Shown here: one piece after another, positions 9,484 through 18,275 of the stretch
How positions within the stretch are numbered: position 1 is the first letter of the stretch
Layout: every line of letters starts with the position of its first letter
Assembly: GCF_004217555.1 (NCBI RefSeq)
Contig: NZ_SHKW01000001.1
Span: 620,001 to 684,000 of the forward strand
DNA length: 64,000 nt
Source: Edaphobacter modestus
GTDB taxonomy: Bacteria; Acidobacteriota; Terriglobia; Terriglobales; Acidobacteriaceae
Direction of reading: 5' to 3'
Translations under genes and position numbers: made by a program
The notes under the pieces: model-generated
What the model saw: only the letters and a program-made list of their open reading frames with translations
Database searches by the model: none
What the model was told of the DNA's origin: nothing

Positions 9484-12381
9484 CTATGGTTTACGGTTAA
9501 ATCGCGACCAACCTGATTTGAGCCGGGCCCAGATACCGATGTCCCCTTTATGGTCGACATAGGCCATGCGCCCAGGAACGAGGAGCCGAACCTCTGTGCC
9601 GTGGCGGCTCGATTCAATAGTAAGTGAAGCTGTGATCCTGGCGGCGCGCTCGCGCATGCCCGTAAGTCCGAAATGCCCGGGCACGCCCGATTCGAGGATC
9701 GTCGAGCTGATCCCCAGCCCTTCATCCTTGATGATTGCCAGGAAACCGCCGAGCGTGTAGCTCAAGCGTACATCAATGCGGCCATGTGAATGCTGCAGGG
9801 CATTTCGCAAGGCTTCGCACATTATCTGGACGATCTCTTCGCCCATACCGGCACGGAGCTGAAACTCTTCCCCATCGGTGCTGTACCGAATGGCTCGATG
9901 CTTGTCTCCCGGCAAATGAGTAACGGCAAGCTTGAGGGAACGGAGCAAATCCTGCTGGGAGAACGTGGTTGCTCGCAGAGTTGTAAGTGCTCCGCGGCCC
10001 TGTGCTAGTGCTGATTCGGAAAGCTGAAGGGCGCGGCCAAGTATCGGCTTTCCAGCAGCTTCGGGGGGTGTCAACTCGTCGGCAAGCTCAAGCTGCAAGC
10101 TGATCCCCATCACATCTTGCAGCAGGTTGTCATGAAGATCCTGGGCGACCCGGACGCGATCGCCCAACCGCTCTTCGAACCGTAGCCGGAGCCTATTGGC
10201 TACAGAACGAATCCTGTAGCGGACCACAAGGATCACCGTCAGCAAAAGTGACGCGATACAAAGCGCAACAAACCACCTCGTCTGATAAAACGCAGGTAGC
10301 ACAGTGAAGTCCAATGCGGCGGGCTCAGTACTCCACAACCCATCGTCGTTCGCGGCCATCACTTCAAAACGATACTTGCCCGGACGCAAGTTCGTGTATG
10401 TTGCAAACCGCCTTGTGGATGCCGAGTGCCACTGAGAATCGAAGTTCAGGAGGCGATAGCGAAATGTCACCTTACGGGGATCTTTGAAACTGAGACCCGT
10501 ATAGCCGATCTCGATGCGGTGAGTCAATGGAGGCAGAGTCATCCCCTTTACAGCGTCTATGTTCGCATCATCAGCCGAGATCTGAACAATGTGCACGAAA
10601 GGAGGGACAGGGTTTTTGCGGATGTCCGCAGGATTGATGCTGGCCAGACCTTCCGACGTCGTGAGCCAGATACGGCCATCGGGCAGAACCACAACGGGCG
10701 TATTGCCGTGCAAATCAGGGTTGCTGTGAAGACCATCCCCATCGTCATAAAAATCACACGGAACAAGAAACTTTGGATCGGTCGCGGCACGCGAGAGATC
10801 TCTGACGGCAACAGAGGCGACGCCAATGTTATAGCCGAGCCAAAGCCGATCGCCTGGGCCTTGCACTGCCCATAGGACGCGGTTTCCAGGAAGCCCGTTT
10901 TTTCTGGACCAGGAGACAAATCTATGTCCGTTGTAAAACGCGAGCCCTCGTTCTGAAGCTATCCAGACAGTGCCATTGTCGTTGACAGAGATGGAGTGAG
11001 GCAAGCCTCCGATAAGGTGATCCGACGAGACAAACGTGCGGAAGATGGCTCCGTTGTAGAGAACGATCTCTCCGGTATTCAGCCCGAACCAAACGTCTCC
11101 GCGCGCATCTGCCTGAATGACCGAAACCGCATTTCGCAGCTCAGGAATGCTGACTTTGGCGGCTACATGCCCTGGCTGCCAGCGAAAGAGTCCTCTCTGC
11201 TGGTCGTAGAACCAAACCTCACCAGTGGAAGATTGTGCAATGGTTGTGATTCGTGCTGCATGGATACCGAGTTGAGCGATCTGAGTGCGGCCATCCTTCA
11301 CGATGGTGAGGCCTCGAGGCGTAGCCGCGAACAGAGTGCCGTCGGCTCCCGCTGCAAGAGAGAGGATGCTTCCGTGCAGCAAGCTCTCCGCGCCTGTAGC
11401 TGTCACTCTATTGAGACCGGCGGCCGATCCGGCAAAGACCTCGTTTCCGACAGATGCAAGCGAATCTATGTCGTCACTCAAGAGACCTGTGCGCCGAGTC
11501 ATCGTGGAGAACTTATCGTTGCGAACCCGGTTGAGGCCGTTCTGTGTACCGATCCAGAGATTGTGTTCTCGATCTTCAAAGAGGCCCCACACGGAATCAC
11601 TGGATAGGCCATCGGTGACGGAGATTTGTTCAAATTCAGGGAGAGCCTCACCCGAATGGCTATGAATATGAAAGACCCCGCTCTCCCTGGTTGCTATCCA
11701 CTGGCTGCCATCGCTGTCCGGTAAGACACTGCGAATTTGATCCAGGGTGAGATGTGCTCTGGCAAGGACTGACGGGGAAACGGTGAGGCCAGCTTCCCAA
11801 TCACATGGTCCCGAAAGATCCTTTGCCAGCGGCATCGATAGAGAGGGGTGGGGATCTGAACCGGGAGCCGAAACCGACCCAAATTGACATGTAAGCGCAA
11901 CTTGCATTGTTGCGGGCGAGATGCGAAAGACCCTATTCGATGCCTCTACATCGATCAAGGAATCAGCCCGTTCCCGGATCGACGAGATGGGCAGGTTGAG
12001 CGTGATACTCTTCATCGCGCTGCCGTTGATGCGGACGAGCATCCCGCTCTCCGTGCCCGCCCACAGGGCACCGTCTCGACTCGCCCCGAGGGCACGGACT
12101 CTACCGAACGCCATGCCTCCATTGCTAAGAAGCGGGACCTGCAAAAATTGAATGCCATCGAAACGGATGAGACCATCGGCGGTGCCCAGCCAGAGGAAGC
12201 CATCTCTGGTTTGGGCGACGGCATAGACGGTTGTGGACGGCAGACCATCACGGTGGCCCCATTGCGTGAGGGAATACTGGATGACTCGCTGTTTCGGAGC
12301 TAATCCAGCCGATGTTCGTTCCTTTGAACATAAGAGAACGCAAACGTAAACGAAGATGCGAACTGGGCGGCATAGCTGCAC
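9484..12381 (-). CDS. Beta-propeller/Y_Y_Y sensor histidine kinase (HisKA_3)
   Basis: This 965-residue membrane sensor has a short N-terminal hydrophobic signal and then a long run of Reg_prop/ligand-binding propeller repeats (LWLGTADGLIRFDG, LWIGTQNGLNRV, VWFGLNTGEI and others; about residues 35-610). A Y_Y_Y domain follows (FRYRLLNFDSQWHSA...YTNLRPGKYRFEV), then one transmembrane helix, a HisKA_3 dimerisation segment with H750 in DLHDNLLQ, and an ATPase domain (N-box ALRNALQHSHG; DEGLGI; GHFGLTGMRERA). The layout is like that of one-component polysaccharide sensors of Bacteroidetes, but without the fused regulator. The start is a GTG without a clear ribosome site and may be wrong by some codons. 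Confidence 0.92.
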   Translation of the reverse strand: MQLCRPVRIFVYVCVLLCSKERTSAGLAPKQRVIQYSLTQWGHRDGLPSTTVYAVAQTRDGFLWLGTADGLIRFDGIQFLQVPLLSNGGMAFGRVRALGASRDGALWAGTESGMLVRINGSAMKSITLNLPISSIRERADSLIDVEASNRVFRISPATMQVALTCQFGSVSAPGSDPHPSLSMPLAKDLSGPCDWEAGLTVSPSVLARAHLTLDQIRSVLPDSDGSQWIATRESGVFHIHSHSGEALPEFEQISVTDGLSSDSVWGLFEDREHNLWIGTQNGLNRVRNDKFSTMTRRTGLLSDDIDSLASVGNEVFAGSAAGLNRVTATGAESLLHGSILSLAAGADGTLFAATPRGLTIVKDGRTQIAQLGIHAARITTIAQSSTGEVWFYDQQRGLFRWQPGHVAAKVSIPELRNAVSVIQADARGDVWFGLNTGEIVLYNGAIFRTFVSSDHLIGGLPHSISVNDNGTVWIASERGLAFYNGHRFVSWSRKNGLPGNRVLWAVQGPGDRLWLGYNIGVASVAVRDLSRAATDPKFLVPCDFYDDGDGLHSNPDLHGNTPVVVLPDGRIWLTTSEGLASINPADIRKNPVPPFVHIVQISADDANIDAVKGMTLPPLTHRIEIGYTGLSFKDPRKVTFRYRLLNFDSQWHSASTRRFATYTNLRPGKYRFEVMAANDDGLWSTEPAALDFTVLPAFYQTRWFVALCIASLLLTVILVVRYRIRSVANRLRLRFEERLGDRVRVAQDLHDNLLQDVMGISLQLELADELTPPEAAGKPILGRALQLSESALAQGRGALTTLRATTFSQQDLLRSLKLAVTHLPGDKHRAIRYSTDGEEFQLRAGMGEEIVQIMCEALRNALQHSHGRIDVRLSYTLGGFLAIIKDEGLGISSTILESGVPGHFGLTGMRERAARITASLTIESSRHGTEVRLLVPGRMAYVDHKGDIGIWARLKSGWSRFNRKP

Positions 12382-12391
12382 ACAGTCATTC

Positions 12392-12432
12392 TATTCGGCG
12401 CGTAAGGCAACATCTGCTTCGTATTCGGCGCG
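12392..12432. repeat. 11-bp direct repeat upstream of the sensor kinase
   Basis: TATTCGGCGCG occurs at 12392-12402 and again at 12422-12432. The two copies are offset by 30 nt, close to three helical turns, and lie within 50 nt upstream of the minus-strand sensor kinase start. This spacing suits binding of two protein units on one DNA face. The binding protein is unknown. Confidence 0.4.
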
Positions 12433-12820
12433 AGGTTTGGAGTGTGAGAAATGTAGCAGCTTCACTCTCACTCTATGAATGCCTTGATATGCCGATTACC
12501 AATTAGTGCTGCTCATGAATTACCCCGGGAGGAATGCCGGCATGATTTTGACTGTCAAATCGGAGACATACAGGTTCAGCCCGTAAAGGAGCGAGACGAT
12601 TCCGGCGGTATCATTTCTCCTGAGATGACCAGCGTAGGTAGCCACTGCCGAATCGGCTGGGCAGTAAGCGTCACTATCATTGAGTGATATGGCGATTTAT
12701 CCCACAGTTGATCTACGTTCTTTCAGTTGTTGATAACAGGCCAACGCGCTCATTGAGGAGGTTCCCTGCAGTGGCGTCTATCAAAGAACCGGCCCGACTC
12801 CTGAATTGTTTGAATGTTAG
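12433..12820. other. Intergenic stretch without a supported gene
   Basis: About 390 bases between the sensor kinase upstream region and the IS110 structured left end. A 70-codon frame at 12475-12687 has no recognisable features. The left boundary of the IS110 element probably lies in the downstream half of this stretch, but IS110 elements lack terminal inverted repeats, so I cannot place it. Confidence 0.35.
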
Positions 12821-12903
12821 TCATCGAGGAGCACGTGGTGTTGCATAAGCTGAACTCAGCGGTGAAGCTGATTCAGAGAACAACCACGGAGGCTCCTCGA
12901 TGA
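12821..12903 (+). ncRNA. Structured IS110 left-end RNA candidate (possible bridge RNA part)
   Basis: A perfect 12-bp inverted repeat pairs 12821-12832 with 12892-12903 and closes an 83-nt structure. Inside it CGTGGT (12834-12839) can pair with ACCACG near 12883-12888, and smaller CTGA/TCAG hairpins lie in the loop. The right arm contains the GGAGG-like region edge and the transposase ATG at 12900. IS110 elements are known to encode a bridge RNA in a noncoding end, upstream of the transposase in the IS110 subgroup. Position and structure fit, but guide loops were not matched to any target, and a simple translation-blocking hairpin is the alternative. Confidence 0.4.
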
Positions 12904-14315
12904 CGACTATGAACTATATCGGATTGGAAGTTCACAAGAAGACGATCAGCTACTGCGTGAAGGACGTGAGTGGCCGGATACAGCAAGAAGGCAAGGTCGG
13001 GTCAACCCGACGCGAGCTGGATTGTTGGATGAAGACTCTGCCCCAGCCGTGCACCGTTGCGATGGAGGCGACGATTTTCAGCGGCTGGATCTACGATCAC
13101 CTGCTGCCGCATGGCACCCAGATCAAGGTGGCACATCCATTGATGCTGCGCGCGATTGCTGCAGCCAAGAAGAAGAACGACCAGATCGATGCCAGCAAGA
13201 TCGCCGACTGCCTGAGATGCAACTTCCTCCCGGAGTGCCACATGATGCCCGCAGAGATACGGGATCGAAGACGCACCTTGAGGTACCGGCATCTGCTGGT
13301 GCGGCAGATGGTGCAGATGAAGAACCTTGTCTCAGGACTGCTGATGGAGACAGGTGTGGAATACAACAAGCAACGGCTGCACAAGGTGAGTTACTTCCGG
13401 GAATTGCTCTCCGCGAGCAAGGAGGTTACTCCGAGCATACGGCCGCTGTTGAAGCTCAGCCGGGAGACGATCGAGCGCTGTCAAAAGACCGAGTACGCCC
13501 TGGTCAACTCTCTCCAGCGCGATCCGGTGTTGGCCGACCGGATCAAACGACTCCGAACGGTTCCTGGCGTGGGTCCGATCACTGCACTGACGTGGGCTCT
13601 GGAAATCGGGGATGTCTCACGCTTCCGCTCGATCAAGCAGGCCATCAGCTACTGCGGCCTCTGCGGAGATGAACGGAGCTCGGCCGACAAGGTGATGCGT
13701 ATGCCGCTGTCGAAGCAGCGTAACAAGCATATTCAGCGTGCTTTGGTAGAGGCTGCGAAGCTGGCGCCGAGACAGAGCCACGAACTGGCTGTGATTTATG
13801 ACCAGGAAAGACAAAAAGGAAATAGCAATCGGGCGACACTTGCCGTAGCGCGGAAGATGGTCGCGTATTTGCTTGCCGTGGATCGGCAACAGAGAGACTT
13901 CGTGCCTGCGGAAGAAACGCAGGACTTCGGCAGCATAAAATACTGCCGAAATCAACAGGATGAACAAAATGCGCAACCTGCCAGGTCCTGCATGTTGCCG
14001 ACTGAGCGAAGGAGATCACACTCCCGAGGCTCTCTACGAATTGTTTCGGGACTGGCAGAGAACACAAACTCAATCCTCTGTGACGGCTCTTCGGAGCTGG
14101 GATGCAGCCGGGAAGTACGACGGGGTGGGGTGGCATACCTTCCGCCATACCTACCGGTCGTGGCTGGACGACACCGGAGCGCCTGTCGTGGCGCAGCAGA
14201 GGTGTTGCGCCACGCCCAGGTCGCGACCACGATGAACATTTACGGGAACGCTTTGATGGGCGCCAAGCGTGAGGCGAACAGCAAGGTGGTCAGGATGGCA
14301 CTGAGGAGCGCATAA
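12900..14315 (+). CDS. IS110-family transposase with read-through C-terminal tail
   Basis: The first ~340 residues are a full IS110 transposase. An N-terminal RuvC-like DEDD domain starts with YIGLEVHKKTISY (Glu where most members have Asp) and continues through VAMEAT and NDQIDASKIADCL. The C-terminal Transposase_20 domain begins at RLRTVPGVGPITAL and contains the SYCGL region and a late Ser-containing SKQRNKHIQRAL. Similarity ends near residue 345 (about 13935). From there the frame runs on by chance into unrelated sequence. Its last ~35 residues, VLRHAQVATTMNIYG onward, are the end of a tyrosine integrase. The 471-codon frame is therefore a chimera, and the original transposase stop has been lost or the 3' end truncated. 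Activity is uncertain. Confidence 0.85.
   Translation: MTTMNYIGLEVHKKTISYCVKDVSGRIQQEGKVGSTRRELDCWMKTLPQPCTVAMEATIFSGWIYDHLLPHGTQIKVAHPLMLRAIAAAKKKNDQIDASKIADCLRCNFLPECHMMPAEIRDRRRTLRYRHLLVRQMVQMKNLVSGLLMETGVEYNKQRLHKVSYFRELLSASKEVTPSIRPLLKLSRETIERCQKTEYALVNSLQRDPVLADRIKRLRTVPGVGPITALTWALEIGDVSRFRSIKQAISYCGLCGDERSSADKVMRMPLSKQRNKHIQRALVEAAKLAPRQSHELAVIYDQERQKGNSNRATLAVARKMVAYLLAVDRQQRDFVPAEETQDFGSIKYCRNQQDEQNAQPARSCMLPTERRRSHSRGSLRIVSGLAENTNSILCDGSSELGCSREVRRGGVAYLPPYLPVVAGRHRSACRGAAEVLRHAQVATTMNIYGNALMGAKREANSKVVRMALRSA
13926..13950 (+). repeat. Stem-loop at the end of IS110 transposase similarity
   Basis: TTCGGCAG at 13926-13933 pairs perfectly with 13943-13950 around the 9-nt AT-rich loop. 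It falls where the transposase similarity stops, so it may mark the right end of the element or a former terminator. Confidence 0.4.
14091..14315 (+). pseudogene. Tyrosine recombinase (integrase) C-terminal remnant, frameshifted
   Basis: One frame reads GWHTFRHTYRSWLDDTGAPVVAQQ, the HxxRH box of phage-type integrases. The next frame continues VLRHAQVATTMNIYGNAL with the catalytic-Tyr region, to a stop at 14315. The two join if a single base is restored just before position 14200, so this is a one-base frameshift in an integrase gene. Everything upstream of the HxxRH box is gone, replaced by the IS110 side. The remnant ends 92 nt from the 3' end of tRNA-fMet. A tRNA 3' end is the usual attachment site for such integrases, so this is probably a relic of an integrated element. 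Confidence 0.75.
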
Positions 14316-14344
14316 CCGTGAAAAGGACCCTGTAAACACAATAA

Positions 14345-14383
14345 AACCCACCGCGCGTTTTGAGGTCGCTGACTGGGTGGGTT
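14345..14383 (-). terminator. Likely terminator of tRNA-fMet
   Basis: AACCCACC (14345-14352) pairs with GGTGGGTT (14376-14383). Read on the minus strand the hairpin is followed by a T-rich tract (TTTTATTGTGTTT), and it lies just downstream of the tRNA 3' end. The loop is long (23 nt), so confidence is moderate. Confidence 0.5.
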
Positions 14384-14407
14384 ATTCTGGGTGGCCTTTC
14401 GGCTAAA

Positions 14408-14484
<77 letters not shown>

Positions 14485-14489
14485 TCTCA

Positions 14490-14518
14490 AATATAACGCT
14501 CCTGTCACATAGGGTCAA
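14490..14518 (-). promoter_or_regulatory. Sigma70-type promoter of tRNA-fMet
   Basis: On the minus strand TTGACC (14513-14518) and TATATT (14490-14495) are separated by exactly 17 nt. The predicted start falls at or beside the first tRNA base (14484). Both boxes are close to the consensus. Confidence 0.8.
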
Positions 14519-14625
14519 CTCGTGCGAATGCCTGTCCATTGCTTTGCCAAGTTGATTGCTGCTGAAGCGTAACTTTTTTTGCTGGAATACGTTTTATGAA
14601 TTGTTGATGTTTCGTTGGAGGAAGT

Positions 14626-15897
14626 ATGAGGCAGGACAGGCACTGGTTGAGAGGACTAGGCGGTGTGGTGCTCGTTGCGGGTTTGGTAACGACTGGCTTT
14701 GCGCAGGATAAGCCAGTGTCAGATGCTCAGATTGAGGCCAATGTTTTAAAGTCCCTGGCCAGCGCTCCCGAGTTGGCCGATCAGGCGATTGGTTCGACGA
14801 CTGTCTACGGCACCGTGACTCTAAGTGGATCAGTAGAGTCGGAAGCGTTGCGGGATAAAGCCGAGCAGTTGGTGGCCAATACCGCCGGAGTCAAGAAGGT
14901 TGTTGATGAGTTGACCATCGGAACGCCTGCTCCGGTCCCAACGGGGGGGGCGCAGCCTGCCGAAGCGACCGTAGATCAGACGGAGCAGGGAACACCCCCG
15001 CCTCCACCATCGGCTGGCTCAGCCGATTCTAGCGTCTATCAGCCCTCTTATCCTCCTCAGGCTCAGTCGGCTCCCGCACCAGCCACCCCCCAAGGCCCTC
15101 CGGCTCCGATTGAGCGTTCCCAGGAGCAGGGTGGTTATCCTCCCTATTCACAGCCGCCTTCGCAGACCGCGCCTGGTTATCCGACTGTTCCTCGCCAGCC
15201 TTATAGGGTGCAACAACAGGCGGATCGATCAGTCATTGTTCCTGTAGGAACGATGATTCGCGTGAGAATCAATCAGGCGATGGATAGTCGTCATACGCAA
15301 CCGGGAGCTCCCTTTGAGGGTGTTGTTCTTAACGATGTGTTGGTAGAAGGCATGGTTGCGATTCCACGAGGAGCAGCAGTCCAGGGACATGTATCCGACA
15401 CACAGCCTGGAGGCGACCTGCGAGGACGTGGCGGAATCGCCCTTGAGCTGTCTCAGGTGAGCCTGGAGGGCCATCCCTATCCTCTGGTTACGGAGTCGTG
15501 GTCGCACCAGGGGTACGACAAGACAGGTCAGACCGTAGGAACGACTGTCGGGCTTGGAGCTGCCGGTGCAACCATAGGAGCGATCGCCGGTGGTGGTCCC
15601 GGAGCTCTCTTGGGAGCAGGAATTGGCGCCATTGCTGGCCTCGGCCTCTCTTCCGCCTCGCATCAGGGCGAAGCGGCGGTTCCGTCCGAGGCAATTTTGT
15701 CGTTCCGATTGGCTCAACAGAGCGCCCTGATGACAGTCTCACAGGCTGAACTCGACAGGCTAGGAGCCGGCCTGCCCCCACCTCCAGCGGGTGCGCAGTC
15801 GATGAGGCGGCGGTACTATCCACCACCACCGCCACCCAATTACTATGGGCCGGCTTATTACCCGTACACGTATCCTTACTACCGCAACTACCGCTAA
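14626..15897 (+). CDS. Secreted BON-domain, proline-rich, glycine-zipper envelope protein
   Basis: A 423-residue exported protein. A signal peptide ends near residue 27 (TTGFAQD). A BON domain covers about residues 30-100, with TVTLSGSVESEALRDKAEQL as its signature; BON domains bind membranes or other envelope components. A Pro/Gln-rich linker covers ~105-200. Residues ~205-295 form a beta-rich TrbI-like segment (VPVGTMIRVRINQAM). A glycine zipper follows at ~305-345 (GLGAAGATIGAIAGGGPGALLGAGIGAIAG), then a Pro/Tyr-rich tail. The start has GGAGGA 5 nt upstream. This mix suggests an outer-membrane or periplasmic structural role, but no function is established. It is a single gene with its own terminator. 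Confidence 0.8.
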   Translation: MRQDRHWLRGLGGVVLVAGLVTTGFAQDKPVSDAQIEANVLKSLASAPELADQAIGSTTVYGTVTLSGSVESEALRDKAEQLVANTAGVKKVVDELTIGTPAPVPTGGAQPAEATVDQTEQGTPPPPPSAGSADSSVYQPSYPPQAQSAPAPATPQGPPAPIERSQEQGGYPPYSQPPSQTAPGYPTVPRQPYRVQQQADRSVIVPVGTMIRVRINQAMDSRHTQPGAPFEGVVLNDVLVEGMVAIPRGAAVQGHVSDTQPGGDLRGRGGIALELSQVSLEGHPYPLVTESWSHQGYDKTGQTVGTTVGLGAAGATIGAIAGGGPGALLGAGIGAIAGLGLSSASHQGEAAVPSEAILSFRLAQQSALMTVSQAELDRLGAGLPPPPAGAQSMRRRYYPPPPPPNYYGPAYYPYTYPYYRNYR

Positions 15898-15906
15898 GAT
15901 TTTCAA

Positions 15907-15945
15907 AAGAGACAGGCCCAGAAATCGTGTGCCTGTCTCTTTTTG
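15907..15945 (+). terminator. Rho-independent terminator
   Basis: AAGAGACAGGC (15907-15917) pairs with GCCTGTCTCTT (15931-15941) and is followed by a T-run. It lies 10 nt after the stop codon of the BON protein. Confidence 0.85.
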
Positions 15946-16152
15946 CCTTTTGTGGTAGCCATCTGGAATCATTACAATTGGCACTCGTCCATGGGGAGAT
16001 CAGAAATCCAGTCTCCCCGTGATTTATACTTATAGCTTGCCCTGCATCCAGTGCGGCTCCGTGAATGGTGCATGCTCTGGCTTCGCAAATTCCGGGCGTC
16101 CGCACATCCGTATCTGACGGTGGCGTTTTAAAGTGAAGGTCTTCAGTCAAGC

Positions 16153-18129
16153 ATGATTCGTATTCTGCAAAAGGACAACCGCATTACGAAGATTCTCTTT
16201 GCTGTCATCATCGGTTTTGCAGTCGTCACCATGGTGATCACGCTCGTTCCCGGTATCTTTGACAACTCTTCGGTGAACGATGCAAATGCTTTCGCCACGG
16301 TACGAGAGCCGGGGTTGCTGGGAAAGCTCGGCATCGACAGCTCCACCGTAAAAATGACGGAAGTCAATCAGCTTGCTTCCCGGCAGTTGCAGCAGCAGCA
16401 TCTGCCGGAGTTTCTGCTGCCTTATATGTCGCAGCGGGCGGGCCAGATTCTGGTCCAACGACAGATCCTGAAACATGAGGCCGATCGCCTCAATCTGCAG
16501 GCCAGCGATGAAGATTTGCGCCGTGAGTTGGAAACCGGACCATTCGCGCAGTATCTGTTCCCGGCCGGCAAGTACATCGGCGACGACGCCTACATGAACT
16601 TTGTTCAGAACTTCTTCCAGGTGAGTCGCGCTGATTTCGAATCACAGATCAAGAGCGACATGGAGTTGCAGCGGCTGCAGGCTCTCATCACAGGTGGGGT
16701 AAGCGTCTCCGATAAGGCGGTTCGCGAGGCTTACAAAGCCCAGGGCACAAAAGCTAAGTTCGACTATGCAGTCATCTCGGCAGATGACCTGCGCAAGACA
16801 ATCAACCCATCTGACGCCGATCTTGAGAAGTTCTTTAAGGACAATCAGGCTCGCTACGCAACCGCCATTCCTGAGACCCGAAAGATTCAGTACGTATCCT
16901 TCGATGCCTCCAATCTGCCCGGAGGCAAGCCTCAGATCTCTGACTCTGAGGTGCAGACCTACTACAACCAGCATCAGGCGCAGTTCCAGGTGAAGGAGCA
17001 GGTGAAGGTACGCCACATCCTGATCGCGGTTCCCTCCGGAGCCGATAGTAAGACCGACGCGGCGGCAAAGGCCAAGGCCGACGATCTGTTGAAGCAGATC
17101 AAGGGCGGAGCAAACTTTGCCGATCTGGCCAGCAAGAACTCCGACGACCCGGGCAGCAAGCCCCAGGGCGGTGAGTTGGGCTGGCTCGACCGCGGCCGCA
17201 CAGTTCCCGAATTTGACAAGGTGGCCTTCACGCTTGCGCCGGGACAGACCTCCGACGTAGTCAAGACGCAATTCGGCTATCACATCCTGCAGGTTGAAGA
17301 GAAAAAGACCGCTCACCTGCGGCCGCTCACCGAAGTAAAGGCGGAGATCGTTCCCATCCTTGAACAGCAGCGTGTCGGAGCTGCCGAGCAGACCTACGCC
17401 TCACAGCTTGCTGCAGATGCGAAGAAGAACGGCCTGGAGAAAGCTGCTGCATCACGTGGTCTGCACGCCGTTGCCACAGACTACGTCGCCAAGGATGGTG
17501 TGATCGCCGGACTTTCGGATGCCTCGGCTCTCCTTACCCAGGCTTTCTCTGTAGTCAAGGGTGCGGATCCGGCATCGGTCTCGACCGGAGACGGATTTGC
17601 GGTCTTTCAGGTGACGGATATCAAGGCTGCCCATGCCCCGGCCTTTGCCGAGTACAAGACACACATCCTCGACGACTATCGCGAGCAGCAGGTGCCGCTT
17701 CTTCTGAACACGCAGCTCGCCAAGCTTGATGATCGCGCGAAGGTTCTCAACGATCTCAAAAAGGCAGCGGACGAGATGAAGATACCGGTAAAGACGAGCG
17801 ATCTGGTCGCGCGCGACACACAGGTTCCCGAGATCGGTTCCATGGCAGGACCCGCCTCAGTCGCCTTCACCCTGAACAAAGGCGGAATCTCAGCACCGAT
17901 TAACCTCGGACGGGCAGGCGTCGTGCTCGCAGTGACTGATAAGCAGGAGCCGACTGCCGAGGACATTGCCAAAAACTTCGATCAGACTCGCGAGCAGCTG
18001 GTCAATTCGCAGCGCGAGGAACTCTTCCGCGTTTATGTGGGGAATCTGACCAAGAAGTATGAGGATGCCGGCGCGATCCGGTATTCGAAGCGTCAGGCCG
18101 CGGCGCCTTCATTGCCCGCCGGCAACTGA
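16153..18129 (+). CDS. Membrane-anchored peptidyl-prolyl isomerase (PpiD/SurA type)
   Basis: A 658-residue periplasmic foldase. The N-terminus has one membrane anchor (about residues 11-33, ITKILFAVIIGFAVVTMVITL), as in PpiD. A SurA_N/chaperone region follows up to ~residue 280. One parvulin (rotamase) domain spans about 280-385, with KVRHILIAV, ANFADLASKNSDDPGS, GGELGWLDRG and FGYHILQVEE as signature blocks. A long C-terminal chaperone part completes the protein. It should help outer-membrane and exported proteins fold. Only one parvulin domain is present and it looks complete. No strong ribosome site is seen before the ATG. The gene stands alone. Confidence 0.92.
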   Translation: MIRILQKDNRITKILFAVIIGFAVVTMVITLVPGIFDNSSVNDANAFATVREPGLLGKLGIDSSTVKMTEVNQLASRQLQQQHLPEFLLPYMSQRAGQILVQRQILKHEADRLNLQASDEDLRRELETGPFAQYLFPAGKYIGDDAYMNFVQNFFQVSRADFESQIKSDMELQRLQALITGGVSVSDKAVREAYKAQGTKAKFDYAVISADDLRKTINPSDADLEKFFKDNQARYATAIPETRKIQYVSFDASNLPGGKPQISDSEVQTYYNQHQAQFQVKEQVKVRHILIAVPSGADSKTDAAAKAKADDLLKQIKGGANFADLASKNSDDPGSKPQGGELGWLDRGRTVPEFDKVAFTLAPGQTSDVVKTQFGYHILQVEEKKTAHLRPLTEVKAEIVPILEQQRVGAAEQTYASQLAADAKKNGLEKAAASRGLHAVATDYVAKDGVIAGLSDASALLTQAFSVVKGADPASVSTGDGFAVFQVTDIKAAHAPAFAEYKTHILDDYREQQVPLLLNTQLAKLDDRAKVLNDLKKAADEMKIPVKTSDLVARDTQVPEIGSMAGPASVAFTLNKGGISAPINLGRAGVVLAVTDKQEPTAEDIAKNFDQTREQLVNSQREELFRVYVGNLTKKYEDAGAIRYSKRQAAAPSLPAGN

Positions 18130-18157
18130 ATCCCTCCGCAAGCTTGAACCCACCTAC

Positions 18158-18194
18158 AGGGCCTGTTCCTCCAATGGACGGGCCCTTGATTTTT
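18158..18194 (+). terminator. Probable terminator after the PPIase gene
   Basis: AGGGCCTGT around 18158 pairs with ACGGGCCCT ending at 18186, with one imperfect pair. A TGATTTTT tract follows. It lies 29 nt after the stop codon. Confidence 0.5.
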
Positions 18195-18275
18195 GGCATC
18201 AGACGAGTCAAACGACCGGCGATTGCCGGCCTCCTCCTATAGTAGAGAAGGGCATCAATCACAAAAGGGGTTGCG

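Larger units (their letters stand above)
12821..13975 (+). mobile_element. IS110-family insertion element (approximate extent)
   Basis: The element is recognised from its DEDD-type transposase and the structured noncoding left end. No terminal inverted repeats or target duplications are expected for IS110. The right edge is placed near the point where transposase similarity ends and a stem-loop occurs (13926-13950). Both boundaries are estimates. The element sits between a sensor kinase gene and an integrase remnant beside tRNA-fMet. Confidence 0.55.

Noticed and set aside
12475..12687. 70-codon frame before the IS110 element
   Set aside because: No ribosome site, no motifs and no similarity that I recognise.
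12700..12760. DnaA-box-like TTATCCCACAG and GTTGATAACAGG
   Set aside because: Neither matches the 9-bp DnaA box exactly and they do not form a cluster; no origin genes lie nearby.
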